In this document: positions 53,601 to 60,049 of the stretch, piece by piece
Numbering within the stretch: the stretch's first letter is position 1
How the letters are laid out: each line of letters starts with the position of its first letter
Source of the DNA: JABMQF01 sp964563755
GTDB lineage: Archaea > Nanobdellota > Nanobdellia > Woesearchaeales > UBA11576
Length of the DNA: 64,000 nucleotides
Reading direction: 5' to 3'
Assembly: GCA_964563755.1 (NCBI GenBank)
Contig: CAZLYC010000005.1
Location: 58,643 to 122,642 of the forward strand
Notes under the pieces: model-generated
Database searches by the model: none
Seen by the model: only the letters and a program-made list of their open reading frames with translations
Told to the model about the DNA's origin: nothing
Program-made: the position numbers and the translations under genes

Positions 53601-53653
53601 AGTATTATGACGAATATGAACAGCACGTTGTTGTTTATTTTTCTTTTTTCCAT
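47615..53653 (-). CDS. 2012-residue Cys-rich surface protein with MopE-like, TSP1-like and NQGE/DCGGPC repeats
   Basis: A signal anchor (about 8-27) starts the protein. After an N-terminal beta region come about ten acidic, Cys-flanked metal-binding-like repeats of the form C.D..DND.DG..DC.D.DC (MopE type) at about 530-1130. Ig-like domains follow to about 1600. A poly-Gly run precedes one thrombospondin-1-like repeat (CTDWTPC, CRDRNSCG) near 1650. Four tandem repeats with NQGE..IDCGGPC..C (one diverged) lie at about 1684-1798. A transmembrane helix near 1810-1838 and a helical cytoplasmic tail of about 170 residues close the protein. Calcium or other metal loading and many disulfides are likely. 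It is the first gene of the operon leading toward MoxR. Confidence 0.85.
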   Translation of the reverse strand: MEKRKINNNVLFIFVIILLVVNSYTFVISTKDMITGKFVAEGRTSICIGTIPNMGSPTPNTETIVTGAYTSIVNSLETHQVTFEYYYFGIPQTGFGVDFDSDNDTVFNATLNTSNLPDGNCNYRIIARAYGYCGISDYRGSAIFTVNNIDSPPIWTEFNNSMTTNFSNYTSWVNIPNVVLTVPPYGQVEPGTNNYDSADLDQMFNISDNLITIRGSWSIDNCFDGINHKITFFNVTDFAEPMVLRDGQACDTYCSSLTCNGGNCSFFTSVSGLASFSMAEGGNLSVEYLFNNKTFDNSPTIEFRTYMKGTTKNVSVPATCEYMTDYNPLTFMPMEDTGGINHSHTITQQNWSYLPTNMGHYPYIQHHDYYNGLHTLWLNCSVGYQQSVKNTTFLITYTDRDRVYYSDGDEIRLYLRLEEEGLDINANFSQIDSNFDSANVTVMNNGTDYNISYNISSTNTRNDSQYNITINAYNSTGEETMNGSIFVYLHNIWRKSDIDDAFDCWNFKQGYYFDEVACDWESDVNHVADNVDAFTVEVSCFDTIDNDLDGKIDENDTDCAGIYYIIRRQLGIDSAFLGDPCYNNVCRVCLGAADSNNDGICDTSDGVNVRYLNRVRPGYDFKAKFLGPYINNKSVRVSINFLDPSFQVSNSTSYIQQLPRQELGGCTAGTNCRSFTGTTFGSGLPDRFTGTLNEKLIILLSNSSTQAAYPGMAAGKSIEGSSAFQNLVFFEVIHTAIVNESDDASYCFDDEDNDLNEYYDCFDTSCNLTYNPSNASERCEMPNELTCDDGFDNDVDGFIDCEDNDCFKKNGTNGPCYSIENFNTTSCADSINNEHDWGYRCDDATSISYETRQTNTSYSGTISLKDCLDADCDGQIGNILLGTLCEHCNEKTCDDEFDNDADTYYDCTGNAYRNSYERDCDRWHDLLITCPLTENNCTDNIDNDLDSDSMNGEYSWLSIPVYGGWDCKDMDCDQIIINNESDKCQWGNETECEDDFDNDGDGYTDCYDNTTCRGLSGIELNLTGLCRPCAAIENISVDSCRDYDDNDYDGPTDCSDTDCNGIAGPGTEICGMTEANCTDLIDNDIDGMTDQNDSDCITFTVYPNEFGPGQCSDGLDNDLDNSTDCSDTDCTNTMRCMIGSYTNSCASIGTVGAINVCRTRFVPAGMNLTAGYTRTGLNVGSVVLKAGNIDYPLRNISPVIDDNTSFMTGTITNFVKVNDTYGLKSQNTDGFNGDLAIYLISTTGQTVTPGTYTFFISTSVPGVYGTTTTTTYIAEGELPTVSDINITIGNIKIDTDKVNVTFTAAATDNSTYNSGIAFCTITLEGYFTLNSSTCSYTTNLTSGTYNVSIIAYDGALNPSATYWENFTFTVSTVPVKKGDFYNPYPVENYPEKKHFNDTEMLNIGINFEGGTGFTASDTGCTVELRNRTETVSIQYINLTVIGDEAHCTGQADLSLLPTDPNSTNNETVKGVYYFTVSVNDTSDNKGTTPVEDFNLCSYYYDNSSNKYRCRDACEAYGIGNRAPVLIESIPNQTWPRNTKLSVIDLDDYFMDPDNDPMTFTWTIDTNRINVSMDRSHLITFDPDKTFYGFAYITFYASDLSTTTPSNVVTLEVIFTPQAPPMSIPAGGGGGGGGIQNKTKVPPCEEDWVCTDWTPCLPSGYQTRICRDRNSCGTTDKMPEIIRPCHYQPTCRDRIKNQGEENIDCGGPCPPCATCKDKILNNNEDKINQIMSADSNDISDCGGPLCPPCPTCEDNKRNQGETGIDCGGPCDSCATCKDRVRNQGETNIDCGGPCPPCKIRIEAKAFNWNILLLAASSILLLLLLLLALLFAVLKKKFIRLKARLLNYYMRSMRMFEPKKAVDKELPILQWANSHLDSIEEVTDTKSMERSINAVNNLVRVFFKRIFLIRYAFTDDELMKELEKHKIPTVLRKATEILFAELAQVKYGGENVNPDDVKTLIEQVRVITERYVTEIETKKKMKINISEKDIAKISETLAGAHTLTVSEALKKSKK

Positions 53654-53715
53654 TTTTCTTCTGTTCTTTTGACTACCTTATCCTCGCAAGTACTGATATG
53701 CGCATAGCACTCCTT

Positions 53716-53898
53716 CTATCTCTTTCTTAGCTTCTCAAAATCAGGGAAGGGTATCTCGGTCTTGTACCTGAACACGGTGTTCCTTATGCCTTCTCTTACT
53801 ACTTCTGCCTGATTGTTGAAGTAACCGGCATCTATCAGAACTTGCATCTGATCTTTCAGTTTCTTGCTCACTCTTATGTGTAGCAGTAAATCTTCCAT
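53716..53898 (-). CDS. Ribbon-helix-helix (CopG/MetJ-like) regulator
   Basis: 60 residues. The pattern LLLHIRVSKKLKDQMQVLIDAG followed by NNQAEVVREGIRNTV is a ribbon-helix-helix DNA-binding fold: one strand, then two helices. These proteins bind inverted repeats as dimers. A 9-bp inverted repeat lies exactly between the gene's TATA box and start codon (53899-53924), so self-repression is likely. It lies 62 bp upstream of the giant-protein operon and may control it. Confidence 0.8.
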   Translation of the reverse strand: MEDLLLHIRVSKKLKDQMQVLIDAGYFNNQAEVVREGIRNTVFRYKTEIPFPDFEKLRKR

Positions 53899-53924
53899 AT
53901 ATCGTTTCGATATATAAACGATAT
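53899..53924. promoter_or_regulatory. Operator-like inverted repeat for the RHH protein
   Basis: ATATCGTTT and AAACGATAT are separated by 8 bp (CGATATAT). The dyad begins next to the RHH start codon and ends at its TATA box (TTTATAAA, 53924-53931 minus strand), a classic repressor position. Confidence 0.7.
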
Positions 53925-54022
53925 TTATAAAACTTTCTGTAAATATTGCGTTTTAAGTTTTTAATAACTATTTTTATTAAATTAATAAGAAATTTTATTA
54001 TAATTTTTATGTATCATATCGG

Positions 54023-54062
54023 TATACAATATATATCACTAATATATACAATAGTTATACAA
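54023..54062 (+). promoter_or_regulatory. Three phased TATACAA motifs
   Basis: TATACAA occurs at 54023, 54045 and 54056, spaced 22 and 11 bp, just before the TATA box (54069-54076) of the Trm-G10 gene. The motif is the same as that repeated before the two-HTH gene at 21316-21438. Confidence 0.4.
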
Positions 54063-54097
54063 GAAACTATTTAATGCGTGTAATATTATGGATTTGC

Positions 54098-55069
54098 ATG
54101 AAATGCATTTTTTTGCTTTCCGGAGAGAACTTGCCTCTTGCAAGAGAGGAGGTACTTGCGCTTGCGAAGAAGCAGGACTACTGGATGTTTGAGAACATAA
54201 TGGTCTTGGATGCGGATTTCCGTTTTGACAGGCTTGCCCTTACCCGTAAGGTGTATGAGTTTCTTTTCGAGGCAACTCATTCTGAGCTTGACAGCAAGAT
54301 GGAAAGCTTTGACTGGAAGCGTGTCTATGAGCGGAATTTCTCTCTAAGAATAGTCAACATCGGCCACACTGCTTTCCATGAGAAGGAAGCAGAGCTGGCC
54401 AAATATATCTGGCGCAAGGTTCAGGAACCTAGAGTTGACCTTAATCACGCTTTGACAAAGATAGAGGTCATTGTATCAGAGGATAAGATATTCGTAGGCA
54501 AGGTGCTGAAAGAGATACCTCAGGATTTTTATGAGAGGCGTCCGAGCGTACGTCCTGAAAAGCATCCGACTACAATCCTTCCTAAGATTGCCCGTGCCTG
54601 TGTGAACCTTACAGGCATAACTGTAGGGAAAGTTCTTGTCGACCCGTTCTGCGGAACTGGTGGCATACTGCTTGAGGCAGGCCTGATGAGATTCAACACA
54701 GTCGGCTATGACATCAGCGAGAAGATGCTGAAGAGGTGTGAGAAGAACCTTGATTTTTACAAGGTCAAGCGTTTCAGGCTCGAGAACAGGGACTCAACAT
54801 CTCTTTCCACGCTTGTCGATTATGTTGTGTCTGATCTTCCTTATGGCAAAGGCTCTGAGGTGACTGAGGACATAAACACATTGTACTCTAAGTTCCTGAA
54901 GTCTTTGTGGAACGTGCTTCGGCATAAGGCAGTCCTTATCTTCCCTAGCACAGTAGACCATCACGCATTACTGAACCAGACAGAATTCGTTGTCGAGCAT
55001 GAATTCAACATATATGTGCATAAGAGCCTGAGCAGGAATGTCGTGGTTCTTTCCAAGCCGCAGGATTGA
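54098..55069 (+). CDS. tRNA (guanine-N2)-methyltransferase, Trm-G10/Trm11 type
   Basis: 323 residues from the ATG at 54098, which lies 26 nt after the TATA box; the earlier ATG at 54074 is inside that box. The N-terminal region (LSGENLPLAREEVLALAKK) and a THUMP-like part lead to a Rossmann methyltransferase domain with DPFCGTGGILLEAGLM near 182 and the catalytic SDLPYGKGS near 247 (D/N-P-P-Y variant). This family methylates G10 of tRNA. The downstream ASCH-like gene overlaps its stop. Confidence 0.9.
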   Translation: MKCIFLLSGENLPLAREEVLALAKKQDYWMFENIMVLDADFRFDRLALTRKVYEFLFEATHSELDSKMESFDWKRVYERNFSLRIVNIGHTAFHEKEAELAKYIWRKVQEPRVDLNHALTKIEVIVSEDKIFVGKVLKEIPQDFYERRPSVRPEKHPTTILPKIARACVNLTGITVGKVLVDPFCGTGGILLEAGLMRFNTVGYDISEKMLKRCEKNLDFYKVKRFRLENRDSTSLSTLVDYVVSDLPYGKGSEVTEDINTLYSKFLKSLWNVLRHKAVLIFPSTVDHHALLNQTEFVVEHEFNIYVHKSLSRNVVVLSKPQD

Positions 55070-55497
55070 TGATGGACCACGTCGCAATACTTGCCAAGAA
55101 ACGCAGATTACTGGCTAAGATACGTTCTGGCGAGAAGAAAATAGAGTCAAGATGGTATATTTCGCATAAGCCCCCGTTCAGGTCAATAAATAAGGGTGAC
55201 ACCATATATTTCAAGGAATCAGGCGAGCCTGTTTCTGTCATGGCGAAAGTCGAGGAGGTCATGTTTTACGATGCTCTTGACAAGAGCATCTTTGATGAAA
55301 TAATCTCAAAATATGGTTCACGGATATGCATCGATTCCTCTTTCTGGGATTTAGTCAAGGACAAGAGGCTTGTGACGCTAATATTTCTAAAGGATGTCGT
55401 TGATGTCAAGCCGTTTGGGATAGACAAATCCGGTTACGGCATGATGGCTGCGTGGATGACTATAGCTGATATAGAGAAGATAAAGATTCCTTTATAA
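55069..55497 (+). CDS. ASCH/PUA-like domain protein
   Basis: 142 residues from the ATG at 55069, overlapping the stop TGA of the methyltransferase gene (TGATG), so the two are coupled. The start LAKKRRLLAKIRSGEKKIESRW, followed by INKGDTIYFKESGEPVSVMAKVEEV, is typical of ASCH domains, a PUA-like fold that binds RNA or modified bases. Pairing with a tRNA methyltransferase suggests an RNA-related role, but the function is not established. Confidence 0.72.
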   Translation: MMDHVAILAKKRRLLAKIRSGEKKIESRWYISHKPPFRSINKGDTIYFKESGEPVSVMAKVEEVMFYDALDKSIFDEIISKYGSRICIDSSFWDLVKDKRLVTLIFLKDVVDVKPFGIDKSGYGMMAAWMTIADIEKIKIPL

Positions 55498-55517
55498 AAG
55501 AAATCCACCAAAATCTT

Positions 55518-55525
55518 TTTAAATA
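55518..55525 (+). promoter_or_regulatory. TATA box of tRNA-Thr
   Basis: TTTAAATA is centred 26-27 nt before about 55548, two bases upstream of the mature tRNA 5' end. Confidence 0.65.
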
Positions 55526-55549
55526 AGCCGAAAAACTTCGTTTAAAGAC

Positions 55550-55653
55550 GCCTCCGTGGCTTAGTAGCTATAGCGTCTGACTTGTATCAGGCTATGCAAC
55601 TGCATTGCTGCAAAGCAATCAGAAGGTCGCGAGTGCAACTCTCGCCGGAGGCT
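55550..55653 (+). tRNA. tRNA-Thr(TGT) with a 31-nt intron
   Basis: The acceptor stem GCCTCCG pairs with CGGAGGC (55646-55652), with discriminator T at 55653 and no encoded CCA. The D arm is at 55559-55574 and the anticodon stem is TCTGA/TCAGA. The loop begins CTTGTA, giving anticodon TGT at 55583-55585. The T arm is GCGAG-TGCAACT-CTCGC. An intron of about 31 nt (55587-55617) interrupts the usual site after position 37; splicing leaves 73 nt. The intron contains the hairpin ATTGCT-GCAA-AGCAAT, which partly uses the 3' exon. Odd points: the intron begins TCAGG, mimicking the 3' anticodon strand, and the D loop has GC where GG is usual. U73 fits archaeal tRNA-Thr. Confidence 0.87.
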
Positions 55654-55670
55654 TTAATCAGTTTATTGGA

Positions 55671-56252
55671 ATGTCGGGTGTTTTCACGTATATTGATTGT
55701 GCGCGAGGTTGTATTTTGACGCAGGAAATTGTTCTAAATGCTGCAGTTTCAGAAAATGAATTCTTGGAGATTAGGGGTTCATCCATACATCGTTGTGGTG
55801 CTTTCGCGAGAAAGTTGATTCCTAAAGGTACGCGGATTATAGAATACTTGGGTGTCAAGATAAGCGAAGAAGAGAGCAAGAGGATAGAAGCCGAATCATT
55901 TGATAGGCATGATAAAGACAGGAAGAATAATGCGGGAACATATGTGTTTCAGGTAGATGAATCAGTTTATCTTGATGGAGATATTCCTGAAAATACTGCC
56001 AAATACATAAATCATTCCTGTAATCCGAACTGTGAAGTGAACATAGTTGAAAGAAGAGTATGGATTGATGCTTTAAGAGATATAAACGAAGGAGAAGAGA
56101 TAGCATATAATTACGGATTCGATATAGATGAGTCGGATCCTGAAGGTTTCAAGAGGCATCCGTGCTGTTGCGGTTCAGAAAGATGTGTCGGGTATATACT
56201 CGCGGAAGATGAATGGCCTAGGATGAAAGAATTGCTTGCTAAAAAGATATAG
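55671..56252 (+). CDS. SET-domain lysine methyltransferase
   Basis: 193 residues from the ATG at 55671; the upstream in-frame ATG at 55605 lies within the tRNA intron and is rejected. The SET core is complete: SSIHRCGAFARKLIPKGTRIIEYLG at its start, the NHSCNPNCEV cofactor and knot motif near 123, and GEEIAYNYGFD with the catalytic Tyr near 150. A post-SET zinc motif (HPCCCGSERCVG) lies near 170. The enzyme would methylate lysine on a protein; in archaea chromatin proteins or other clients are possible. It begins 17 nt after the tRNA and has no room for its own TATA box outside the tRNA, so it may be co-transcribed. Confidence 0.88.
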   Translation: MSGVFTYIDCARGCILTQEIVLNAAVSENEFLEIRGSSIHRCGAFARKLIPKGTRIIEYLGVKISEEESKRIEAESFDRHDKDRKNNAGTYVFQVDESVYLDGDIPENTAKYINHSCNPNCEVNIVERRVWIDALRDINEGEEIAYNYGFDIDESDPEGFKRHPCCCGSERCVGYILAEDEWPRMKELLAKKI

Positions 56253-56316
56253 CTTATTTTCTCATGCTTGTGTTGGAGATACATTAATATACTGATATTA
56301 TTTGTACGTCTTGGAG

Positions 56317-56778
56317 GTGTATCTCATCAAAAACAAAGAACTTTTGAAGATGACTGTTCTTTTTGTGATTCTTCTAGTATCTGCTTACCTCCTGTTTGTC
56401 AATCACGCAAGCAATTGGGGGATTTTGTTTGGTATCATCTTTGTATTGGCAATCATTCTCATACTGGTAGACGCGTTGGCGATTCCTGTTTTCAAGGAAA
56501 AGTTCTTCTCAGGAGTGAAAAGACGCAAAGAGCAAGAAGCCATGTCTGAAGATATGTCTTCTGTTGTACTGAAGCGCGCGAATTACAAATGCCAGAGCTG
56601 CGGGGCGCCAGGAAATAAGATATATCATATGGATAGGGAAAAGTCGCACAATAATCCTGAGAATCTGTTATGCCTCTGCGATAAATGTCTTGTCAAGGTG
56701 GAGAGCGGTCAGATTTCAGGAGATAAGCTCTACTTCATGAGACTGAGTGAAAAAAATGCCAAGCAAAAACGGGTTTGA
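56317..56778 (+). CDS. Membrane protein with HNH-like zinc domain
   Basis: About 153 residues from a GTG at 56317; TTG 56302 and ATG 56350 are alternatives, and the SD GGAGG at 56313 does not settle it. Two hydrophobic helices (about 13-30 and 37-58) are followed by a cytoplasmic domain. That domain has YKCQSCGAPGNKIYHMD, then SHNNPENLLCLCDKC, the spacing of an HNH zinc fold. Key His residues for catalysis are only partly kept, so it may bind rather than cut nucleic acid. It overlaps the next gene by 23 nt. Confidence 0.6.
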   Translation: MYLIKNKELLKMTVLFVILLVSAYLLFVNHASNWGILFGIIFVLAIILILVDALAIPVFKEKFFSGVKRRKEQEAMSEDMSSVVLKRANYKCQSCGAPGNKIYHMDREKSHNNPENLLCLCDKCLVKVESGQISGDKLYFMRLSEKNAKQKRV

Positions 56779-57253
56779 AGAGGATAATGACTCATACAGG
56801 CCGCTTGAGCCGCATGAGCAGCAGGCCCTTTCTGAAAAGCGGCTTGAGAAGCTGAATTCTAGGATGAACAGGGTGGAAATTATTCTCGAGAGAATATCGA
56901 TAGCTTTGAAGAAACTCATAGGAAAAGGAGAAGAGTGCAATACTAAAAAGACTCTTAGCGAAGTCAACGCATGTAATATTGATGAGAAGGCGACGGAAGA
57001 AAGGCTTGATTATCTTGAGAAAAAGCAAAAAGCGATTTCAGAAGAAACAGATGAATTATCTAGGCAGGAAGTGACAATCGATCATGAAGTCAAGCGTAGG
57101 AGAAAACAGGACATCTGGTATGGACTCGTCATGATGGATTGCAGGTTCAAGCTATCTGAAAAGAACAATAAGATAATGTGCACGAAGACAGGCAAAAGGT
57201 GCAATTACAAGAACTGCCCTATGAAGGGAGATGTTAAGGAATTGACAGCGTGA
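56756..57253 (+). CDS. Coiled-coil protein with C-terminal Cys cluster
   Basis: 165 residues from the ATG at 56756. Two long charged helices (about 20-55 and 75-110) form a probable coiled coil. The C-terminus carries four or five Cys (MDCRF, MCTKTGKRCNYKNCPMKG) that could bind zinc. I do not recognise a family. It overlaps the membrane HNH-like gene, so the two are probably made together. Confidence 0.6.
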   Translation: MPSKNGFEEDNDSYRPLEPHEQQALSEKRLEKLNSRMNRVEIILERISIALKKLIGKGEECNTKKTLSEVNACNIDEKATEERLDYLEKKQKAISEETDELSRQEVTIDHEVKRRRKQDIWYGLVMMDCRFKLSEKNNKIMCTKTGKRCNYKNCPMKGDVKELTA

Positions 57254-57278
57254 AATGTGTTTTCTATTTATATTAAAA

Positions 57279-59447
57279 TTATATTTTCTTGAATTTCAGC
57301 ATGAGTGAATTGCCAAGCACGCTTACTGAACTCATCGCCATAGCTACCCCTGCTATCATAGGGGACAGCATCCATCCTGTAAACGGATAGAGGACTCCTG
57401 CTGCGATAGGTATTCCGAGGACATTGTAGAATAGTGCCCAGAACATGTTCTGTTTTATCTTCCTCATTGTCTGCTTGCTGAGTCTTATTGCTTTAGGCAC
57501 GTCTGTAACTTTGTTGTTCATAAGCACTATGTTGCCTGATTCCATCGCTACATCTGTGCCTGAACCCATGGCTATTCCTATGTCTGCCTGTGCAAGGGCT
57601 ATCGCGTCGTTTATTCCATCGCCAACCATTGCGACTTTTCCTCGTGCCTGGAGCATCTTTACGTATCTTGCTTTGTCTTCTGGCATGACTTCTGCGAATA
57701 CATTTGTTATTCCTGCTTTTCGTGCTATTGCTTCTGCAGTTCTCTTATTGTCTCCGGTTATCATATATACTTTTATCCCTATGGATTTGAGTTTTGATAT
57801 TGCGACCGGTGCTTCTTCTTTTATTGTGTCTTGCACTGCTATTATTCCTATTATTTTCTTGCCTTCTGAGAGGAGCATCGCGGTCTTACCTTCTTGTTCA
57901 AGATTCTGCATCTTTATTGATGTTTTGTCGACATCAGCTCCTATTTTTATCATGAGTTTTGTGTTGCCGAAGTAGTATGTCTTCTTTCCAGTGACTGCGT
58001 TGACTCCCATTCCAGGTATTGCCTTGAATGATTTCACCGAATAGAATTTGATGTTCTTCTGATTTGCATCCTTGACTATTGCATCCGCAAGTGAGTGCTC
58101 AGAATTCTTCTCAATCGATGCAGCTATTGAGAGTACATCTTTTTCAGTTCCTTTGTACGCGGTTATGTCTGTGACTTCAGGGCTTCCTTTTGTTATTGTG
58201 CCTGTCTTGTCAAAAACTATTGAGTGTATTTTCCCTGCAGATTCAAGGGCATCCCCTCCTTTGATGAGTATGCCGTTTCTTGCTCCTTTTCCTGTTCCGA
58301 CCATTATTGCGGCAGGCGTCGCAAGGCCGAGTGCGCAGGGGCATGCTATGACTAGCACAGCGACGGAAGTTATGAGTGAGAATGATATGGGTCTCCCGAT
58401 TACAAAATACCAGGATACGAATGTGGCTAATGATATAATCATGACTATCGGCACGAAATATGCGGATATTGTGTCTGCGAATCTTTGTATCGGCGCTTTC
58501 TTTCCTTGTGCTTCCTCTATCAGTTTTATTATCCTTGCGAGTGTCGTGTTTGCTCCAACCTTTGTGGCTTTCATCCTGAATGAACCGTGCCTGTTCATTG
58601 TCGCTCCGATGACGTTGTCTCCTTTTTTCTTGTCGACAGGTATGCTTTCTCCTGTTATCATGCTTTCATCGATTGAAGAGTTCCCATCTACTATGATTCC
58701 GTCTACTGGTATCTTCTCTCCTGGTTTTACAATAAGAATATCTCCTTCTATCACGTCATCTATGCTTATTCTCATCTCCTTACCGTTGCGTATCACTGTC
58801 GCGATTTTCGGGCTCAGGTTCATGAGTTTCTTTATCGCTTCGCTTGTCTTCCCTTTCGCTATTGATTCGAGAAGTTTTCCAAGTATGACTACAGTTATGA
58901 GGACGCTTGATGCTTCAAAATATGTCTCTTTTGCTCCAGTCATGACTGCGTATACGCTGTAGAAGTATGCTGCGCTTGTGCCGAGCGATACAAGTGTATC
59001 CATGCTTGCTGTCTTGTTGCGTAGCGAGCCTATGGCTCCTCTGTAGAACTGCCAACCGACGTAGAACTGTACGGGTGTCGCAAGCGCCCATATTATGTAT
59101 TCCTGATAGGGTAGCACATCCATCAGGAACATGCTTAGTATCAATGCAGGCAATGAAAGTACTGTGCCAATCAAAAGTTTTAGTATGAGTGACTGCTTTT
59201 CCTTGTATCTCTCTGCTTTTTCCGTGTCTTTATTATTCGCTTCGATGAATCTTGCAGAGTATCCTGCATCGCTTATCAACTTCAGTATCTGCTCTTTACC
59301 TATCTTGTTCTCGTCATATTTTATGTATGCTTTCTCTGTCGCATAGTTTACGTTTGCATCAACGCCCTTCTTTTTGAGACTTCTCGCTATTATGGCTGCG
59401 CAGCTGTTGCAGTGCATTCCGTTTATCTTGAGTTCTTTCTGTTGCAT
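57279..59447 (-). CDS. copA: Copper-transporting P1B-type ATPase
   Basis: 722 residues. One N-terminal heavy-metal-associated domain (GMHCNSC at 10-16) is followed by eight membrane spans. Motifs: TGES near 268, the ion-selective CPC in ACPCALGLA near 372, phosphorylation site DKTGTITKG near 415, GDGIND near 606, YN in FYNVLGIP near 672, and MxxSS in MAMSSVSV near 705. This set is that of Cu(I) exporters. The HP locus reads SEHSLA, not the usual SEHPLA, a conservative change at a site that positions ATP. It is the last gene of the copper operon. Confidence 0.95.
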   Translation of the reverse strand: MQQKELKINGMHCNSCAAIIARSLKKKGVDANVNYATEKAYIKYDENKIGKEQILKLISDAGYSARFIEANNKDTEKAERYKEKQSLILKLLIGTVLSLPALILSMFLMDVLPYQEYIIWALATPVQFYVGWQFYRGAIGSLRNKTASMDTLVSLGTSAAYFYSVYAVMTGAKETYFEASSVLITVVILGKLLESIAKGKTSEAIKKLMNLSPKIATVIRNGKEMRISIDDVIEGDILIVKPGEKIPVDGIIVDGNSSIDESMITGESIPVDKKKGDNVIGATMNRHGSFRMKATKVGANTTLARIIKLIEEAQGKKAPIQRFADTISAYFVPIVMIISLATFVSWYFVIGRPISFSLITSVAVLVIACPCALGLATPAAIMVGTGKGARNGILIKGGDALESAGKIHSIVFDKTGTITKGSPEVTDITAYKGTEKDVLSIAASIEKNSEHSLADAIVKDANQKNIKFYSVKSFKAIPGMGVNAVTGKKTYYFGNTKLMIKIGADVDKTSIKMQNLEQEGKTAMLLSEGKKIIGIIAVQDTIKEEAPVAISKLKSIGIKVYMITGDNKRTAEAIARKAGITNVFAEVMPEDKARYVKMLQARGKVAMVGDGINDAIALAQADIGIAMGSGTDVAMESGNIVLMNNKVTDVPKAIRLSKQTMRKIKQNMFWALFYNVLGIPIAAGVLYPFTGWMLSPMIAGVAMAMSSVSVLGNSLMLKFKKI

Positions 59448-59485
59448 TTTAGCACCTTATCATATCATTGTCATAATATTTGTTA

Positions 59486-60040
59486 TTACCTTGCTCCTCC
59501 ACAGCCGCATCCTCCGCCTGATGCCATTCTGCATGTTCCGGAAGGCTGTGATGCTGCAACAGGAGTCTCGATGTTTTGTGGGACTGTTCCGTCGTCATCT
59601 TCTACGACAATCTTGCCTTGTCCCATGCCCATCGAGCATTGCATCGTGAATGTTCCTGCTTTTGTCGGTGTGAACTCTATAACATTATCGCCTTCGCGGA
59701 CGAGTTTCCTGACTCCGAATTCAGGTATGACTATTGATCTCATGCAACCGTAGACATTGTCAAGGTCTATTGTCAGCCTGACAGGGACATTCCTCTTCAC
59801 AATGATAGGGTTTGGTGTATAAGTATATCCTTTCATCGATACAAAGACTTCTTGCGCATCCCCTGAAGCAGTATTCTGTGATGGTCCTGCAAATGTCTGT
59901 GCCTTCTGTTGCGTTTGTCCGTAGTTTAGTGCCGGAGTCGTGTCTGTAACTACTGCTCCTATGCCTAGTAGCACGAGAAACACTGCTATCGTTACAGCAG
60001 AGTATTTTACTATAGAATCTGTTCTGTTTTGTTTTTTCAT
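59486..60040 (-). CDS. Membrane-anchored cupredoxin-like copper protein
   Basis: 184 residues from the ATG at 60040 (SD AGGTG just upstream); a GTG at 60049 is the alternative. One N-terminal transmembrane helix (about 14-32) is followed by a low-complexity stalk and a cupredoxin-like domain at about 62-150. It contains YGCMRSIVIPEFG and CSMGMGQG, like the Cys-containing loops of copper-binding cupredoxins in CopA-linked proteins. The C-terminus ends in GGGCGCGGAR, an extra Cys cluster. It sits between the HMA membrane protein and CopA and probably handles copper at the outer face. Confidence 0.8.
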   Translation of the reverse strand: MKKQNRTDSIVKYSAVTIAVFLVLLGIGAVVTDTTPALNYGQTQQKAQTFAGPSQNTASGDAQEVFVSMKGYTYTPNPIIVKRNVPVRLTIDLDNVYGCMRSIVIPEFGVRKLVREGDNVIEFTPTKAGTFTMQCSMGMGQGKIVVEDDDGTVPQNIETPVAASQPSGTCRMASGGGCGCGGAR

Positions 60041-60049
60041 TTTTTTCAC

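Noticed and set aside
55605..55670. Longer N-terminus for the SET protein from an ATG at 55605
   Set aside because: That start lies inside the tRNA intron and the added residues are translated tRNA sequence.
58072..58962. 296-residue plus-strand frame opposite copA
   Set aside because: Antisense of a well-conserved P-type ATPase; Ser/Ile/Pro-rich with no domain pattern.
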